A stretch of DNA of 64,000 bases, from contig NZ_CP034449.1 of NCBI RefSeq assembly GCF_003952425.1, positions 1,178,001 through 1,242,000 on the forward strand, in the 5' to 3' direction. Below are positions 30,916 through 39,752 of the stretch, one piece after another; the first letter of the stretch is position 1, and every line of letters begins with the position of its first letter. Source of the stretch: Mesorhizobium sp. M2A.F.Ca.ET.046.03.2.1. GTDB taxonomy: Bacteria > Pseudomonadota > Alphaproteobacteria > Rhizobiales > Rhizobiaceae. The notes below the pieces were generated by a model. It searched no databases, was not told where the DNA came from, and saw only the letters and a list, made by a program, of their open reading frames with translations. A program made the translations under genes and the position numbers.

Positions 30916-31760
30916 CAGCAGTGCTGCTCCTCGGCCGCTTCGGCGATGCCGCCGGGAGGCCGCGCGGCGGCGCTGTTGCCTCCGTCAGCGTATGTCGGCA
31001 CATGCGCCAGCATGCCGCCGTCGATGCACACGACCTGCCCGGTAATGAATGCAGCATCATCGGAGAGCAGGAACGCCACCAGCGCGGCCACGTCCTCGGG
31101 GCGGCCGACACGCGGCAGGAGCTGGTGCCGGCGCAGATGCCGTTGCATGCATTCGTCAAGCTTGGCGAGGAGACGCTCGGTCATGATGAGACCCGGCGCA
31201 ACGGCGTTGCAGCGGATGTGCGCATGACCGTACTGCGTGGCGAGCGAGGCCGACAACATGTTCAGCGCCGCCTTCGACGCGGCGTAGGACGTCTGCGCGG
31301 TGTCACCGCTGAGCCCCTGGCACGACGACATGTTGACGATCGCACCACCGCCGCGGGCGATCATCAATGGGATGGCCTGTCGGCAGCAGAGCAGCGTGCC
31401 GCGCAGATTGGTCGCCATGGTCTGATCCCAGACCGCCAGGTCCAGGTCGAGGATCGCGCAGTCGCGCGGGGTCAGATGCATGGCGCTCGCGTTGTTCACC
31501 AGCAGGTCGACCCCACCGAAGTGCCGCTGCGCCGTCTCGAACAGCGCTGCCACCGCCTGCGCATCGGCGATGTCCATGGCCAGGGCCAGCGTGTGGTCTG
31601 CTTCGGCCCCGATCTGCGTGGTGCAGGCGATGGCCGCCGAGGCATCAATGTCGGCCACCACCACTCTGCCGCCCTCGCGCGCGATGGCGAGGGCGCATGC
31701 CTTGCCGATGCCGGCGCCGGCGCCGGTCACCACCGCCACCTTGCCCTCAAACCGTCCCAT
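30915..31760 (-). CDS. sdr: Short-chain dehydrogenase of the gibberellin operon
   Basis: A 281-residue classical SDR. It has the NAD(P) motif VTGAGAGIGKA, the NNAS motif (LLVNNASAM), the catalytic Ser region (IVNMSSCQGLSG) and YAASK (Tyr-x3-Lys). In studied operons the SDR oxidises GA12-aldehyde to GA12. The start at MGRFEGKVAVVTG (31760) overlaps the ferredoxin 3' end by 14 bases. It lies between the ferredoxin and cyp117, the canonical order. Confidence 0.92.
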   Translation of the reverse strand: MGRFEGKVAVVTGAGAGIGKACALAIAREGGRVVVADIDASAAIACTTQIGAEADHTLALAMDIADAQAVAALFETAQRHFGGVDLLVNNASAMHLTPRDCAILDLDLAVWDQTMATNLRGTLLCCRQAIPLMIARGGGAIVNMSSCQGLSGDTAQTSYAASKAALNMLSASLATQYGHAHIRCNAVAPGLIMTERLLAKLDECMQRHLRRHQLLPRVGRPEDVAALVAFLLSDDAAFITGQVVCIDGGMLAHVPTYADGGNSAAARPPGGIAEAAEEQHC

Positions 31761-32055
31761 CGTGTCCTCCTGGATTGCGTTGGTCTTTCGCGGCATGCCG
31801 CTCGACCTCCACCGGAGAAGGCGCAGGGTCGGCGCTGGCGAGCTCCTCATCGCCAGCGTCGCTTTCGATGACCAGAATGGCGGCGACTGGGCACTGGCTG
31901 GCTGCGAGTCGCACGGCGGCGTGCAGCGCCTGCGGAATCGTTGCCACGCAAAGTTCGGCCACTCCGTCCGGTTCGCGCTGGCGAAAGGTGCCCGGCAGCG
32001 TCAGCGCGCACTGCCCGGTGGTTCCGCACAGGTCCTGGTCGACCACGACGCGCAT
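31747..32055 (-). CDS. fd: 3Fe-4S-type ferredoxin of the gibberellin operon
   Basis: A 102-residue ferredoxin starting MRVVVDQDLCGTTGQC. The cysteine pattern C-x5-C with a later SQCP fits a single 3Fe-4S cluster, as in P450 partner ferredoxins. It is the redox partner needed by CYP114 in the ring-contraction step in characterised systems. It begins one base after the cyp114 stop and overlaps the SDR start. The C-terminal tail (DPAPSPVEVERHAAKD...) is low complexity. Confidence 0.9.
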   Translation of the reverse strand: MRVVVDQDLCGTTGQCALTLPGTFRQREPDGVAELCVATIPQALHAAVRLAASQCPVAAILVIESDAGDEELASADPAPSPVEVERHAAKDQRNPGGHDGTV

Positions 32056-32056
32056 C

Positions 32057-33346
32057 TCAGCCCCCCTGCGCTTGCAGCCGCACCGGCAGCGCGCGGAACG
32101 TCCTAAGGAACGCGGAGGGCTCCCGGGTCGGCTGCTCGGCCAATGCCAGCGTGGGGAAGCGCGCCTGGATCCGCGGCAGGCTCTCGGCCAACTGCACCCG
32201 GGCGAGTTGCGCACCGAGGCAGAAGTGGATGCCGTGGCCGAAGCTCAGCATGATCTTCCCATCGCTCGACATGCCAGGACTGGTGCCGTAGAACCGCGCG
32301 GGATCGAAGCGGTCGGGATCGGCGAAGGCGTCCGGGTCGCGATTGCCGGCCGCGATCAGCACGCGCACGTCCGCGTTCTTTGGGATTACCACGCCGCCCA
32401 GTTCGATGTCGCGCTGGGCGATACGCGGAATGGAGCTGAACATGGCGGGCGCGTCGCAGCGCAGGACTTCTTCGACGAATGCCTTCACTCCCACGGCGTC
32501 CCCCTGCAGCCAGTGCCGCTGTTCGGGAAACGCCAGCATCGCCAAGACCGCATGGTCGATACTCGAAGCAGTGGTGGCGAAGCCGCCCAGCAGCATGCCC
32601 CACAGCATGCTGATCAACTCCGCATCCGACAGCGTGTCGGCATCGTCGTCGTGTGCGCCGACCAGCATCGACACGATGTCGTGGCGGGGATCGGTGCGTT
32701 TGCGCTGTATGAGGTCGCCAAAGTAGGCATGCACCTTGGTGCTGGCCGCGTCCGCCGCGGCGAGTTGGGGATCGCTGGCGTGCGGGCTCAAGCCTTCCAG
32801 AATGGCGCCGATGCCGGCGGCGAGCCCGAACATGTCGTCCTGGGGCATGCCGAACAGTTCGGCGAAGACCAGCATGGGCAAGGCCAGAGCGAATTCCCGA
32901 TGCAGGTCCACCGCCTCCCCGCGCTCCAGCGCGGGCGCCATGGCGTCCAGGCGCGCTGCGACGATGCGCGCGATGGTCGGCCGCAGGTTGTCGATCTCGC
33001 GCATGGTGAAATCGCGCGAGATCAGCCGGCGCAGACGCGTATGCGTCGGTGGTTCCTTCATCGCCAGCGTTGACGCCAGCAGACTGAGCGAGAGGCTGGT
33101 CGCCGCGCGCGGGAAATAGCGCGCCAGTTCGCCCGGAGCCGGTCCCCGAAACGCATCGCCCGTGGCCTTGAGCACCCAGTAGATGTCGGCGTGGCGGCTC
33201 AACAGAAAGAGGCCCGACGCCGCGCGATGCACCGGATCGTGCTCGCGCAACCACCGCATGAATGGATACGGGTCGTTGATGCACGCTGGAGATGCCAGTT
33301 CGGCAAAGGCGTCCCGGCATGCTGCCATGGTTTCTTGCACGTCCAT
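32057..33346 (-). CDS. cyp114: Cytochrome P450 CYP114 (ent-kaurenoic acid oxidase)
   Basis: A 429-residue P450. I-helix segment [15 protein letters not shown], ExxR in [14 protein letters not shown] sequence, and heme loop [15 protein letters not shown]. In characterised bacteria CYP114 with its ferredoxin converts ent-kaurenoic acid to GA12-aldehyde by ring contraction. The start [14 protein letters not shown] (33346) was chosen over an ATG 18 codons upstream because it fits family length. It is followed after one base by the ferredoxin. Confidence 0.9.
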   Translation of the reverse strand: MDVQETMAACRDAFAELASPACINDPYPFMRWLREHDPVHRAASGLFLLSRHADIYWVLKATGDAFRGPAPGELARYFPRAATSLSLSLLASTLAMKEPPTHTRLRRLISRDFTMREIDNLRPTIARIVAARLDAMAPALERGEAVDLHREFALALPMLVFAELFGMPQDDMFGLAAGIGAILEGLSPHASDPQLAAADAASTKVHAYFGDLIQRKRTDPRHDIVSMLVGAHDDDADTLSDAELISMLWGMLLGGFATTASSIDHAVLAMLAFPEQRHWLQGDAVGVKAFVEEVLRCDAPAMFSSIPRIAQRDIELGGVVIPKNADVRVLIAAGNRDPDAFADPDRFDPARFYGTSPGMSSDGKIMLSFGHGIHFCLGAQLARVQLAESLPRIQARFPTLALAEQPTREPSAFLRTFRALPVRLQAQGG

Positions 33347-33433
33347 CTTGGTTACCTGTTGGCTGGAGATCTGACCGGCGCGCGCCAGGGGCGCCGGCAA
33401 GTTAAGATCGCGGTTCCCGGCGGCGTCGGTGAA

Positions 33434-34636
33434 TCACCAGAGCACCGGGAACTCCTCGAACCCGCCGGTGATGATCTCCTTGCGCAACTTTAGCGCTTCG
33501 GGCGCCACGGCCAGGCGCAGCGCGGGAAAGCGCTGGAAGATCGAACCGAACACCACCTTGAGTTCTAGCCTGGCCAGCGCCATGCCGATGCAGTAGTGCG
33601 GCCCGTGCGAGAACGTCAGGTGCGGATTTTCGTCGCGTCCAATATCGAAGATTTCCGGGTCGTCGAAATGGCGCGGGTCGAACGACGTCGCCGGCAGGCC
33701 GACGAGCACCTTGCTCTCCGCGGGGATATGCACGCCCGCGATAGTCACGTCGGTCCTCGGATAGCGCATGATGCCGTCCCAGCCCGCGCCCGGCGGGTAC
33801 ATGCGCAGGATTTCCTCCACGGCCTTGTCCACCAGGGATGGATCGCCGACCAGGCGTTCGCGCTGTTGCGGATGGCGGAACATGGCCAGCAGGCCGAATT
33901 CGATCTGCGCGACGGTGCTCTCGTGCCCAGCCACCAGCATGCCCGCCGCCAGGCCGATCGCCTCTTCCTCGGTCGCCTTGCCCTGGTCGACCGCCGAGAG
34001 CAGATCCGTCAGCAGGTTGTCGCCCGGATCCTGGCGCTTGTCCCACATCTTGCCGCGAATGTAGGCGCGCAGTTCTTCCCAGGCCAGGCGAGACGCGCTG
34101 CGCGGACCGCTTTCATGCTGATGCGTCATCACCTCGTCGGACAGCCCGGCGAAAAAGGCGTGATCCTCATAGAGCACCCCAATCAGCGCGCTGATGACCA
34201 TGGCCGGAAGCGGAAAGGAGAAGTGGCGCCTCAGGTCGGCGGGCTGGGGCTGGACAGCTAACGTCTCGAACAACTTCGCGGCGATCGCCTCGACCTGCTG
34301 CGCGAGCAGCTTCACCCTGCGGTTGCTGAAGGCCGGCGCCACGATCGTACGTAACCGATCGTGCTCGGCCCCCTCGTGGGAGACCAGCCACCCCGGCGAA
34401 CCGAGAATCACCGAATCCGGGGTGAATGCCGCCGGCGGCATTCCCCCGGGTCGGAACGCCGCGTCGGAAAGCGTCGCCTTGGCCTCGTCGTAGCCTGTCA
34501 CCAACCAGCCTTCGTGCCCGGACGGGAAGCGCACGCGGTGGATCGGACCGTTGGCGCGTAGCGCCAACATCTCGGGCGAGGGCTCGATGTGATCGACGCG
34601 CCACATCGGCAGCGTCGGCAAGGAGTGTTCGGACAT
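33434..34636 (-). CDS. cyp112: Cytochrome P450 CYP112 (GA12 C20-oxidase)
   Basis: A 400-residue P450 and the first gene of the operon. I-helix LAAGMLVAGHESTVAQ, ExxR in EEILRMYPP and heme loop FSHGPHYCIGMALARLEL. In studied systems CYP112 removes C-20 from GA12 to give GA9. No cyp115 (GA9 to bioactive GA4) lies upstream, as is usual in rhizobia, so the expected end product is GA9. Upstream, instead of another P450, lies a decayed nifH 5' end with a nif-type promoter. Confidence 0.92.
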   Translation of the reverse strand: MSEHSLPTLPMWRVDHIEPSPEMLALRANGPIHRVRFPSGHEGWLVTGYDEAKATLSDAAFRPGGMPPAAFTPDSVILGSPGWLVSHEGAEHDRLRTIVAPAFSNRRVKLLAQQVEAIAAKLFETLAVQPQPADLRRHFSFPLPAMVISALIGVLYEDHAFFAGLSDEVMTHQHESGPRSASRLAWEELRAYIRGKMWDKRQDPGDNLLTDLLSAVDQGKATEEEAIGLAAGMLVAGHESTVAQIEFGLLAMFRHPQQRERLVGDPSLVDKAVEEILRMYPPGAGWDGIMRYPRTDVTIAGVHIPAESKVLVGLPATSFDPRHFDDPEIFDIGRDENPHLTFSHGPHYCIGMALARLELKVVFGSIFQRFPALRLAVAPEALKLRKEIITGGFEEFPVLW

Positions 34637-34780
34637 GGTGGCACTTCACTTCTCTAAGCGATGGAAGGGCGGAAGGCGCTGCGGGCAGCGAATGACGTAA
34701 GACGGCATGTAGACGTCCTCCGCGGCGTAGCCGGCGCGATTATCAAGATTGGCCAAGGTATAACTGTGCAGGCACCGCGC

Positions 34781-34972
34781 GGGGCGAGATGCAGAACTCA
34801 TCCTGCGCCTTTGATGTCAGGATAAAGCGAGTGTGGTAGGCCGGCCTTTGAGTGGCAGCCGGCCATCAAGATTTCGTGCGCAAGGGTCGGCAAGGGCGGC
34901 GCCTGTTTGGGTACGGGGCGGTCTCGCCGAGGCCGCCCTGCCATAGAATGCTATCTGATGGGGATTTGACAT
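34781..34972 (-). pseudogene. nifH: Decayed 5' end of nifH (nitrogenase iron protein)
   Basis: On the minus strand an ATG at 34972 opens MSNPHQIAFYGR, close to the NifH start (MS-x-x-x-QIAFYGK). The DNA then stays alignable, with indels and stops, to the NifH P-loop and following region as I recall it. Recognisable blocks are CAGATAGCATTCTATGGCA, GCCGCCCTTGCCGACC and AAGGCGCAGGAT followed by AGTTCTGCATCTCGCC (the KAQDTVLHLAA region). Similarity fades before cyp112. The Gly-Lys-Ser P-loop is destroyed, so it is non-coding. Upstream elements look like a nif promoter. Called by eye; an alignment would settle it. Confidence 0.7.
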
Positions 34973-35057
34973 TTGCTTTTCTTTCTTCGTTCCACCGATC
35001 GCGGTGTCATCCACGAATGAAGGTCGGTCGGCGGCCCCCGGCTCCCAACGAAGGAGT

Positions 35058-35075
35058 TTCAAAACTCGTGCCAAT
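35058..35075 (-). promoter_or_regulatory. Sigma54 (RpoN)-like -24/-12 promoter
   Basis: On the minus strand TTGGCACGAGTTTTGAAA fits the consensus TGGCACG-N4-TTGC except that the -12 C is A. It lies 86 bp upstream of the nifH-like ATG and about 420 bp upstream of cyp112, and points towards both. The spacing between the GG and TTG blocks is correct. The changed -12 base may lower activity. Confidence 0.6.
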
Positions 35076-35193
35076 TTGGCCGACCCGACAGAAGAAAAAA
35101 CATTGTGATTGTTTTCAGCCGATTAGCGTGAGGCCAGACAAGAGCTCCGCGAAAAAGACCGGTGGCAGGGACCCGACAAAAGCGACAGAACAG

Positions 35194-35209
35194 TGTCGGA
35201 TAGTATACG
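35194..35209. promoter_or_regulatory. NifA upstream activator-like site
   Basis: TGT-N10-ACG on the plus strand, one mismatch from the NifA site TGT-N10-ACA. It is about 120 bp upstream of the -24 element, the usual place for a NifA enhancer. A motif this short occurs by chance, so it counts only together with the promoter and the nifH-like sequence. Confidence 0.4.
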
Positions 35210-35607
35210 ATCGTCCCGCGCCAGACCGGCGACACACCCCCGCGAACGCGCCGTCCTCCCACTTCCTCGTTATTGAAGCCTGACCGGCACATCAGGGCAC
35301 CAGCGCTTGCTGATGTTGGCGCTCATGTGGGGCGGCGCGGAAGAACCACACATCGGGCGGTGTTTCCAGAATACTTGGGGGGAGCGGCTTTGGCCTTGAG
35401 ATAACGCAATTTGAAAGGCGCAGACCGACCGCAGTCATACCCCCGCCTGAAGAAAATTATCGGTCGTAGTCTGAACTCGACATTGTTCAAGACACCCGCA
35501 CCGAGCGCTGCGAGCGGACAACACCGAGCACCTTTCTGCCTTCTTTATCGAAGGGCCGAGTTCGAGCGAGGGGGAGATATCCTCGCGATCGGCTTCCGCT
35601 GGGCGGG
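35210..35607. other. Gap between the nif-like promoter and the dioxygenase gene
   Basis: About 400 bp with no recognised gene. It forms the junction between the gibberellin block and the catabolic island. No transposase or terminal inverted repeat was recognised. Confidence 0.4.
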
Positions 35608-36447
35608 TCACTGCTTCTTCAGCACGAAATCGAACTGCGCTTTCCATTTGACGTCCCCCTCATCGACCTTGACGAAATCCACGATCAGCGAATCCTTTAC
35701 GCCGAACACCGCATCCGACTCGATATAGCGGTCGCCCGCGACGAAGATATGCGTGCAAACGCGATCATACCCAGGCGCGCCGCATAGGAAATGCACGTGT
35801 GCCGGCCGGTAGGGATGGCGGCCCAGCTTCTCCAGCATCTGGCCGACTGGTCCGTCGTCGGGGATCGGATAGGAGACAGGCTTGATGCCGCGGAAGAAAT
35901 AGCGACCGTCCGCTCCGGTCCTAAAGATGCCACGGTTGTTAAAGGGCGGCTGGATGTCCGGCTGCTGGACATCGTAAAAGCCCTCTTCATTGTCAGACCA
36001 TACGTCAATGCAGGCGTTTTCAATGGGCGTTCCGTCTAGGTCGATAACACGCCCCTCATAGAGGCAAAGCTCCCCCAAGCCATCTAGGTTGATACTGTCG
36101 CCCATCTGCCTTTCGGGGGCGCCATCAACATGGAATGGGCCATACACAGTGCTTTCCGTCGCGCCGCTCGGTCTCCGGTGATTGATCGCGTCAACCAGCA
36201 TTGAAACGCCGAGCACATCGGAGAGCAGGATGAACTCTTGCCGCGATTGACTGCAGATTTGCCCGGTCCGTGTGAGGAATTCGATGGCAAGGCCCCATTC
36301 CTCTTCCGTTGGTTCGATGTCTTTGACGAAAGCGTGCAGATGGGCAACGAGGGAGCCCATAACCTGGCGGAGGCGCGGGTTGGCGTTGTTGCCCATACGC
36401 GCGTTGACCGTTTCGGCTGAGTTGTGTTCGTTCAGATACTTCGCCAT
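35608..36447 (-). CDS. Intradiol ring-cleavage dioxygenase (hydroxyquinol/catechol 1,2-dioxygenase)
   Basis: A 279-residue non-heme Fe(III) dioxygenase. The N-terminal helical dimerisation domain (to about residue 100) precedes the beta-sandwich core. Iron ligands are visible as Tyr in PVSYPIPDDGPVG and Tyr/His/His in HPYRPAHVHF. The family opens catechol or hydroxyquinol between its hydroxyls. A nearby maleylacetate reductase gene argues for hydroxyquinol (1,2,4-benzenetriol), giving maleylacetate. Last gene of a minus-strand group, 44 bp after the ABC ATPase. Confidence 0.9.
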   Translation of the reverse strand: MAKYLNEHNSAETVNARMGNNANPRLRQVMGSLVAHLHAFVKDIEPTEEEWGLAIEFLTRTGQICSQSRQEFILLSDVLGVSMLVDAINHRRPSGATESTVYGPFHVDGAPERQMGDSINLDGLGELCLYEGRVIDLDGTPIENACIDVWSDNEEGFYDVQQPDIQPPFNNRGIFRTGADGRYFFRGIKPVSYPIPDDGPVGQMLEKLGRHPYRPAHVHFLCGAPGYDRVCTHIFVAGDRYIESDAVFGVKDSLIVDFVKVDEGDVKWKAQFDFVLKKQ

Positions 36448-36491
36448 GTTCCACTCTTCCCATTTGCGCGCTTGCTCGTTGGTCGACCAAG

Positions 36492-37274
36492 TCAGACCGT
36501 TCCCCCCAGTGATGCTTCCAACTGGGCAAGCTCTTGTCCGCCGGCCATCAAATTTTGCAGCTCTTCGGCGCTGATATGACCCCGGTCAGCTGTCCCCAGG
36601 GTCTTGCCCCGATTGAGGACCGTGAAGCGGTCTCCGACTGCAAGTGCGTGCCGAACATTATGCGTGATGAACACGACACCGATGCCCTTTTTTCGGACAT
36701 GATCGATGGTGGTGAGGACATTGGCCGTCTGCCGGACCCCAAGGGCTGATGTGGGCTCGTCCAAAATGAGAACCTTCGCACCGAAGTAAACCGCGCGCGC
36801 GATGGCAACGGTTTGGCGCTCGCCGCCAGAAAGGGTTCCCACTGCCTGGCCAGGCTCGCGCAGACTGATGCCCATATGCCGCATTTCCTGCATAGTTATG
36901 GTGTCGGCCGTTTCAAGGTCGAAGCAACGGAAAGGCCAAAAACCCTTCTGGGGCTCCCTGCCCATCCAGAAGTTTCGCGCGACGCTCATCAGAGGGATCA
37001 TCGCGAGGTCCTGATAGACCGTTGCGATGCCCGCCGCCATTGCGTCTCGAGGGGTGGTGAAGTGGGCGACCTGCCCTCCGACTCTTATCTCCCCTTGGGA
37101 AGGCACATGCACGCCGGACATAGTTTTGATCAAAGTCGACTTGCCTGCGCCGTTGTCTCCGAGGAGGCAATGGCACTCGCCAGCCTGCACGCCGAAAGAC
37201 ACTCCAGACAAGGCTATGATGTGGCCAAACTGCTTGCGAATGTCGACCATTTCGAGGATCGGGGCAGCCATCAC
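36492..37274 (-). CDS. Sugar-type ABC transporter ATP-binding protein (single domain)
   Basis: A 260-residue single-domain ATPase of the carbohydrate uptake class (FrcA/XylG type). Walker [11 protein letters not shown]-loop [19 protein letters not shown], signature LSGGERQ and Walker [11 protein letters not shown]. Its ATG overlaps the permease stop by four bases. Works with the permease and binding protein directly upstream to import a sugar or cyclitol. Unlike the transporter at 49-52 kb, it has one nucleotide-binding domain, so it would act as a homodimer. Confidence 0.92.
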   Translation of the reverse strand: MMAAPILEMVDIRKQFGHIIALSGVSFGVQAGECHCLLGDNGAGKSTLIKTMSGVHVPSQGEIRVGGQVAHFTTPRDAMAAGIATVYQDLAMIPLMSVARNFWMGREPQKGFWPFRCFDLETADTITMQEMRHMGISLREPGQAVGTLSGGERQTVAIARAVYFGAKVLILDEPTSALGVRQTANVLTTIDHVRKKGIGVVFITHNVRHALAVGDRFTVLNRGKTLGTADRGHISAEELQNLMAGGQELAQLEASLGGTV

Positions 37275-38410
37275 TTCTCTCCCGTGATCAGGCGGCGGAC
37301 ATACGTATTGGCCAGGACCGCGGCAAGCAGGATGCTCCCTAGGAACACTCGGAAAAGCGAGCTCTCCACGTTGGTGAAAAACAGGCCTTGCTGGACGACA
37401 CCGAAAATAATCGCGCCCAGCGCGGCGCCGACCACAGAGCCGTAGCCACCGGTCAGAAGTGCGCCGCCGATCACCACGCAGATGATGGCCTCGAACTCCT
37501 TCATGATTCCCCGATCAGAGGCTGCCGAACCGAATTCGATGACTTGCTCGATGCCGAGGAACGCGGCACAAAGGGCCGCAACCATAAACATGAGTATCTT
37601 CACGCGAGCAACTGGAACACCAACGTATCGGGCAGCTTCCGGATCACCGCCTGCAGCAAAAATCCAGTTTCCGAAGCGGGTCCGGGTGAGAACCCATTGC
37701 CCGACAAGCACGAAAACGATGGCCCAGACCATCAACATGGGGATGCCGCTCACGACTGGCTGCCCCATGCGGGTGCCCTTGGTGAAGGTCGCGATGACGC
37801 CTTGCTGGCCAAGCCACTGGAATAGTCCTGTGAACGCCTCGCCTCCAAAGAGCCAGGCGATCGGATCTCCGGCCGCGACTTCGCCAACGCCCGAAACAAC
37901 GGGCTGACGGTTGAATGTAATGGCGCTCCAGATCGTGGCGCCGCGAAGAATGAAAAGAAAAGCGAGTGTGACGATGAACGATGGCAGCCCGGTTCGGATG
38001 ACAAGCCAGCCGTTGATCATGCCTAGGCTAGCGCAGAGCATCATCGTCAGCAGGATTCCTCCCCAAACGGGAATGCCGAGCTTCATGACAAGAAGTGCAA
38101 ATATCATCCCAGAGAAGCCGACCATCGAGCCTAGCGAGAGGTCGAATTCACCCGCAATCATCAAAAGACATACACCTACTGCAAGCACGACGAACTGAGC
38201 CGAAACCGTGCCCCAATTCATCACTCCCTCGAGGGCGAACATTTGCGTGCCGCCAGCAAGGATCATGAAGAATACAAAGACCGCGATCGTGCCACAGATT
38301 GCCCCGAGCTCCGGGCGGATGAGCGCCTTGTGGAGGCGATGCAGCTCTTTGACGCGCTCGTCTTTAGGGAGCGTAGGCCGTGGGGCCTCGTTGGTCTGGA
38401 CGTTCGTCAT
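37271..38410 (-). CDS. Sugar-type ABC transporter permease
   Basis: A 379-residue inner-membrane permease of the RbsC/FrcC family, with about nine to ten hydrophobic helices. Family-like stretches are [48 protein letters not shown] and [18 protein letters not shown]. The start [12 protein letters not shown] (38410) was chosen over an upstream in-frame extension because it clears the gap after the binding-protein gene. Middle gene of binding protein, permease, ATPase. Confidence 0.92.
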   Translation of the reverse strand: MTNVQTNEAPRPTLPKDERVKELHRLHKALIRPELGAICGTIAVFVFFMILAGGTQMFALEGVMNWGTVSAQFVVLAVGVCLLMIAGEFDLSLGSMVGFSGMIFALLVMKLGIPVWGGILLTMMLCASLGMINGWLVIRTGLPSFIVTLAFLFILRGATIWSAITFNRQPVVSGVGEVAAGDPIAWLFGGEAFTGLFQWLGQQGVIATFTKGTRMGQPVVSGIPMLMVWAIVFVLVGQWVLTRTRFGNWIFAAGGDPEAARYVGVPVARVKILMFMVAALCAAFLGIEQVIEFGSAASDRGIMKEFEAIICVVIGGALLTGGYGSVVGAALGAIIFGVVQQGLFFTNVESSLFRVFLGSILLAAVLANTYVRRLITGEK

Positions 38411-38477
38411 GATTCCAACTCCTGCCGCAAAGCTGCGGCGGAAGCACATGCCTCCGCCGTGCTCGATGGTGATTGCC

Positions 38478-39428
38478 CTAGCGGTACTGACCCGCGAGGG
38501 ATTCAACCAACTTGATGTTGTCCTTGGTCACGAAGCCGGGTCCGGAGAGGACCGAGTTCGCCGGAACGACGCCGTAACGGAGGTAGTTGGTCAGAGTGAT
38601 CACCGGCAGGTAGCCCTGCAGGAAGGGCTGCTGGTCAATGGCGAAATTGATGACGCCATCCTTGATGGCCTTGGAGATGTCGGGGTTCAAGTCAAAGGTC
38701 GCGAAGAAGATCTGTCCCGCCATTCCGTTGTCCTTCAGGGCCTGGATGGTCGGGAGCGCAGTCATCGGGCCGAGCGCCAGGACGGCGCCGGTATCAGGGT
38801 TGGCAGAGAGATAGGCCTTCACCCTGTTGGCGATCTCCGCGGCATCGGTGCCAGAGTCAATCATCTGCTTACCGAGTTCTACGCCAAGACCCTTCGCGAA
38901 GCCCTGGCAGCGCTGCTCGCCGGCGACATTCGGAAACAGGCTGTTCACGCAGAGGAACGATTTGATGCCTGCAGCCTTCGCTCGTTCACCGGCGCCCTCG
39001 CCCGCGTCGAACTCTGGTTGCCCCACATGCAGAAGCGCTCCGAGCTTCTTCGACTGTTCGGCCGTTCCGGTGTTCATCGTCACCACCGGAATGCCCTTGG
39101 CGACCGCATCAGCGATGGGGCCGCCGACGAGGTCGGCATCGGGAATCGTTACGATGATCCCACTCGGCGCTTCTGCAGTGGTCTGTTGAATGATGCGAAC
39201 CATGTCGGCAAGATCGCCGGTCGGCGGATTGCGGAACGTAACCTCCGCTCCCACTTCCTTAGCCGCCAAGCTGGCGCCGTTCTTCACGGTGTTCCAGAAG
39301 GTCTCGCTATCGGGCGAATGCTCGATGAGGACGTATTTCTCGCCATCCGCATGAGCGGATACATTCCAACCGACGGTGGCGACGGTGAATACGGCCGAAA
39401 GCAGTGCGTTCTTGAATGAAGATTTCAT
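38478..39428 (-). CDS. Periplasmic sugar/cyclitol-binding protein
   Basis: A 316-residue periplasmic binding protein of the ribose/xylose class (Peripla_BP_4). Signal peptide MKSSFKNALLSAVFTVATVGWNVSAHA, then EKYVLIEHSPDSETFWNTVKNGA. The C-terminal half has FATFDLNPDISKAIKDG and AIDQQPFLQGYLPVITL, the hinge and ligand-facing segments of the class. The ligand is not readable. The start at 39428 begins the signal peptide; upstream lies a 324-bp gap that may hold a promoter. Confidence 0.9.
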   Translation of the reverse strand: MKSSFKNALLSAVFTVATVGWNVSAHADGEKYVLIEHSPDSETFWNTVKNGASLAAKEVGAEVTFRNPPTGDLADMVRIIQQTTAEAPSGIIVTIPDADLVGGPIADAVAKGIPVVTMNTGTAEQSKKLGALLHVGQPEFDAGEGAGERAKAAGIKSFLCVNSLFPNVAGEQRCQGFAKGLGVELGKQMIDSGTDAAEIANRVKAYLSANPDTGAVLALGPMTALPTIQALKDNGMAGQIFFATFDLNPDISKAIKDGVINFAIDQQPFLQGYLPVITLTNYLRYGVVPANSVLSGPGFVTKDNIKLVESLAGQYR

Positions 39429-39752
39429 TGGATCCTCCCTGGTGGAATCTTGCTGTCGCTCTGCCCAACGTTGCTTGAAGCGACCTCCCCGCTGTCCGGG
39501 CAGCCCGGCTGCCAGGTCCAACGTATGTTCATTTATGCAGATAGCGGCAATCGGGATAAACGGGGCAATCAAGGAAACAGTCTTGCACTACTTGCAAAAA
39601 GCTTTTCCTGACTTGATCTTTCGTGCGAGCTGCAAAGCAAGGGCATCGCGCAAGCGAAGCCCGGCCGACCACCACCGTGATCGACGGCTATTGCACCGTT
39701 GCTTCTAAGGTCAGGTCGTCAGAGCGCCCGGCGTAGAACGCCTCGTTCGGGA
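39429..39752. other. Gap upstream of the binding-protein gene
   Basis: 324 bp without a supported gene. It probably carries the promoter for the binding protein-permease-ATPase-dioxygenase group. I see no clear operator. Confidence 0.45.

Noticed and set aside
34630..34660. TGGCAC followed by TTCT near the cyp112 start as a sigma54 promoter
   Set aside because: It reads away from cyp112 on the plus strand, and lacks the TTGC -12 element at the right spacing.
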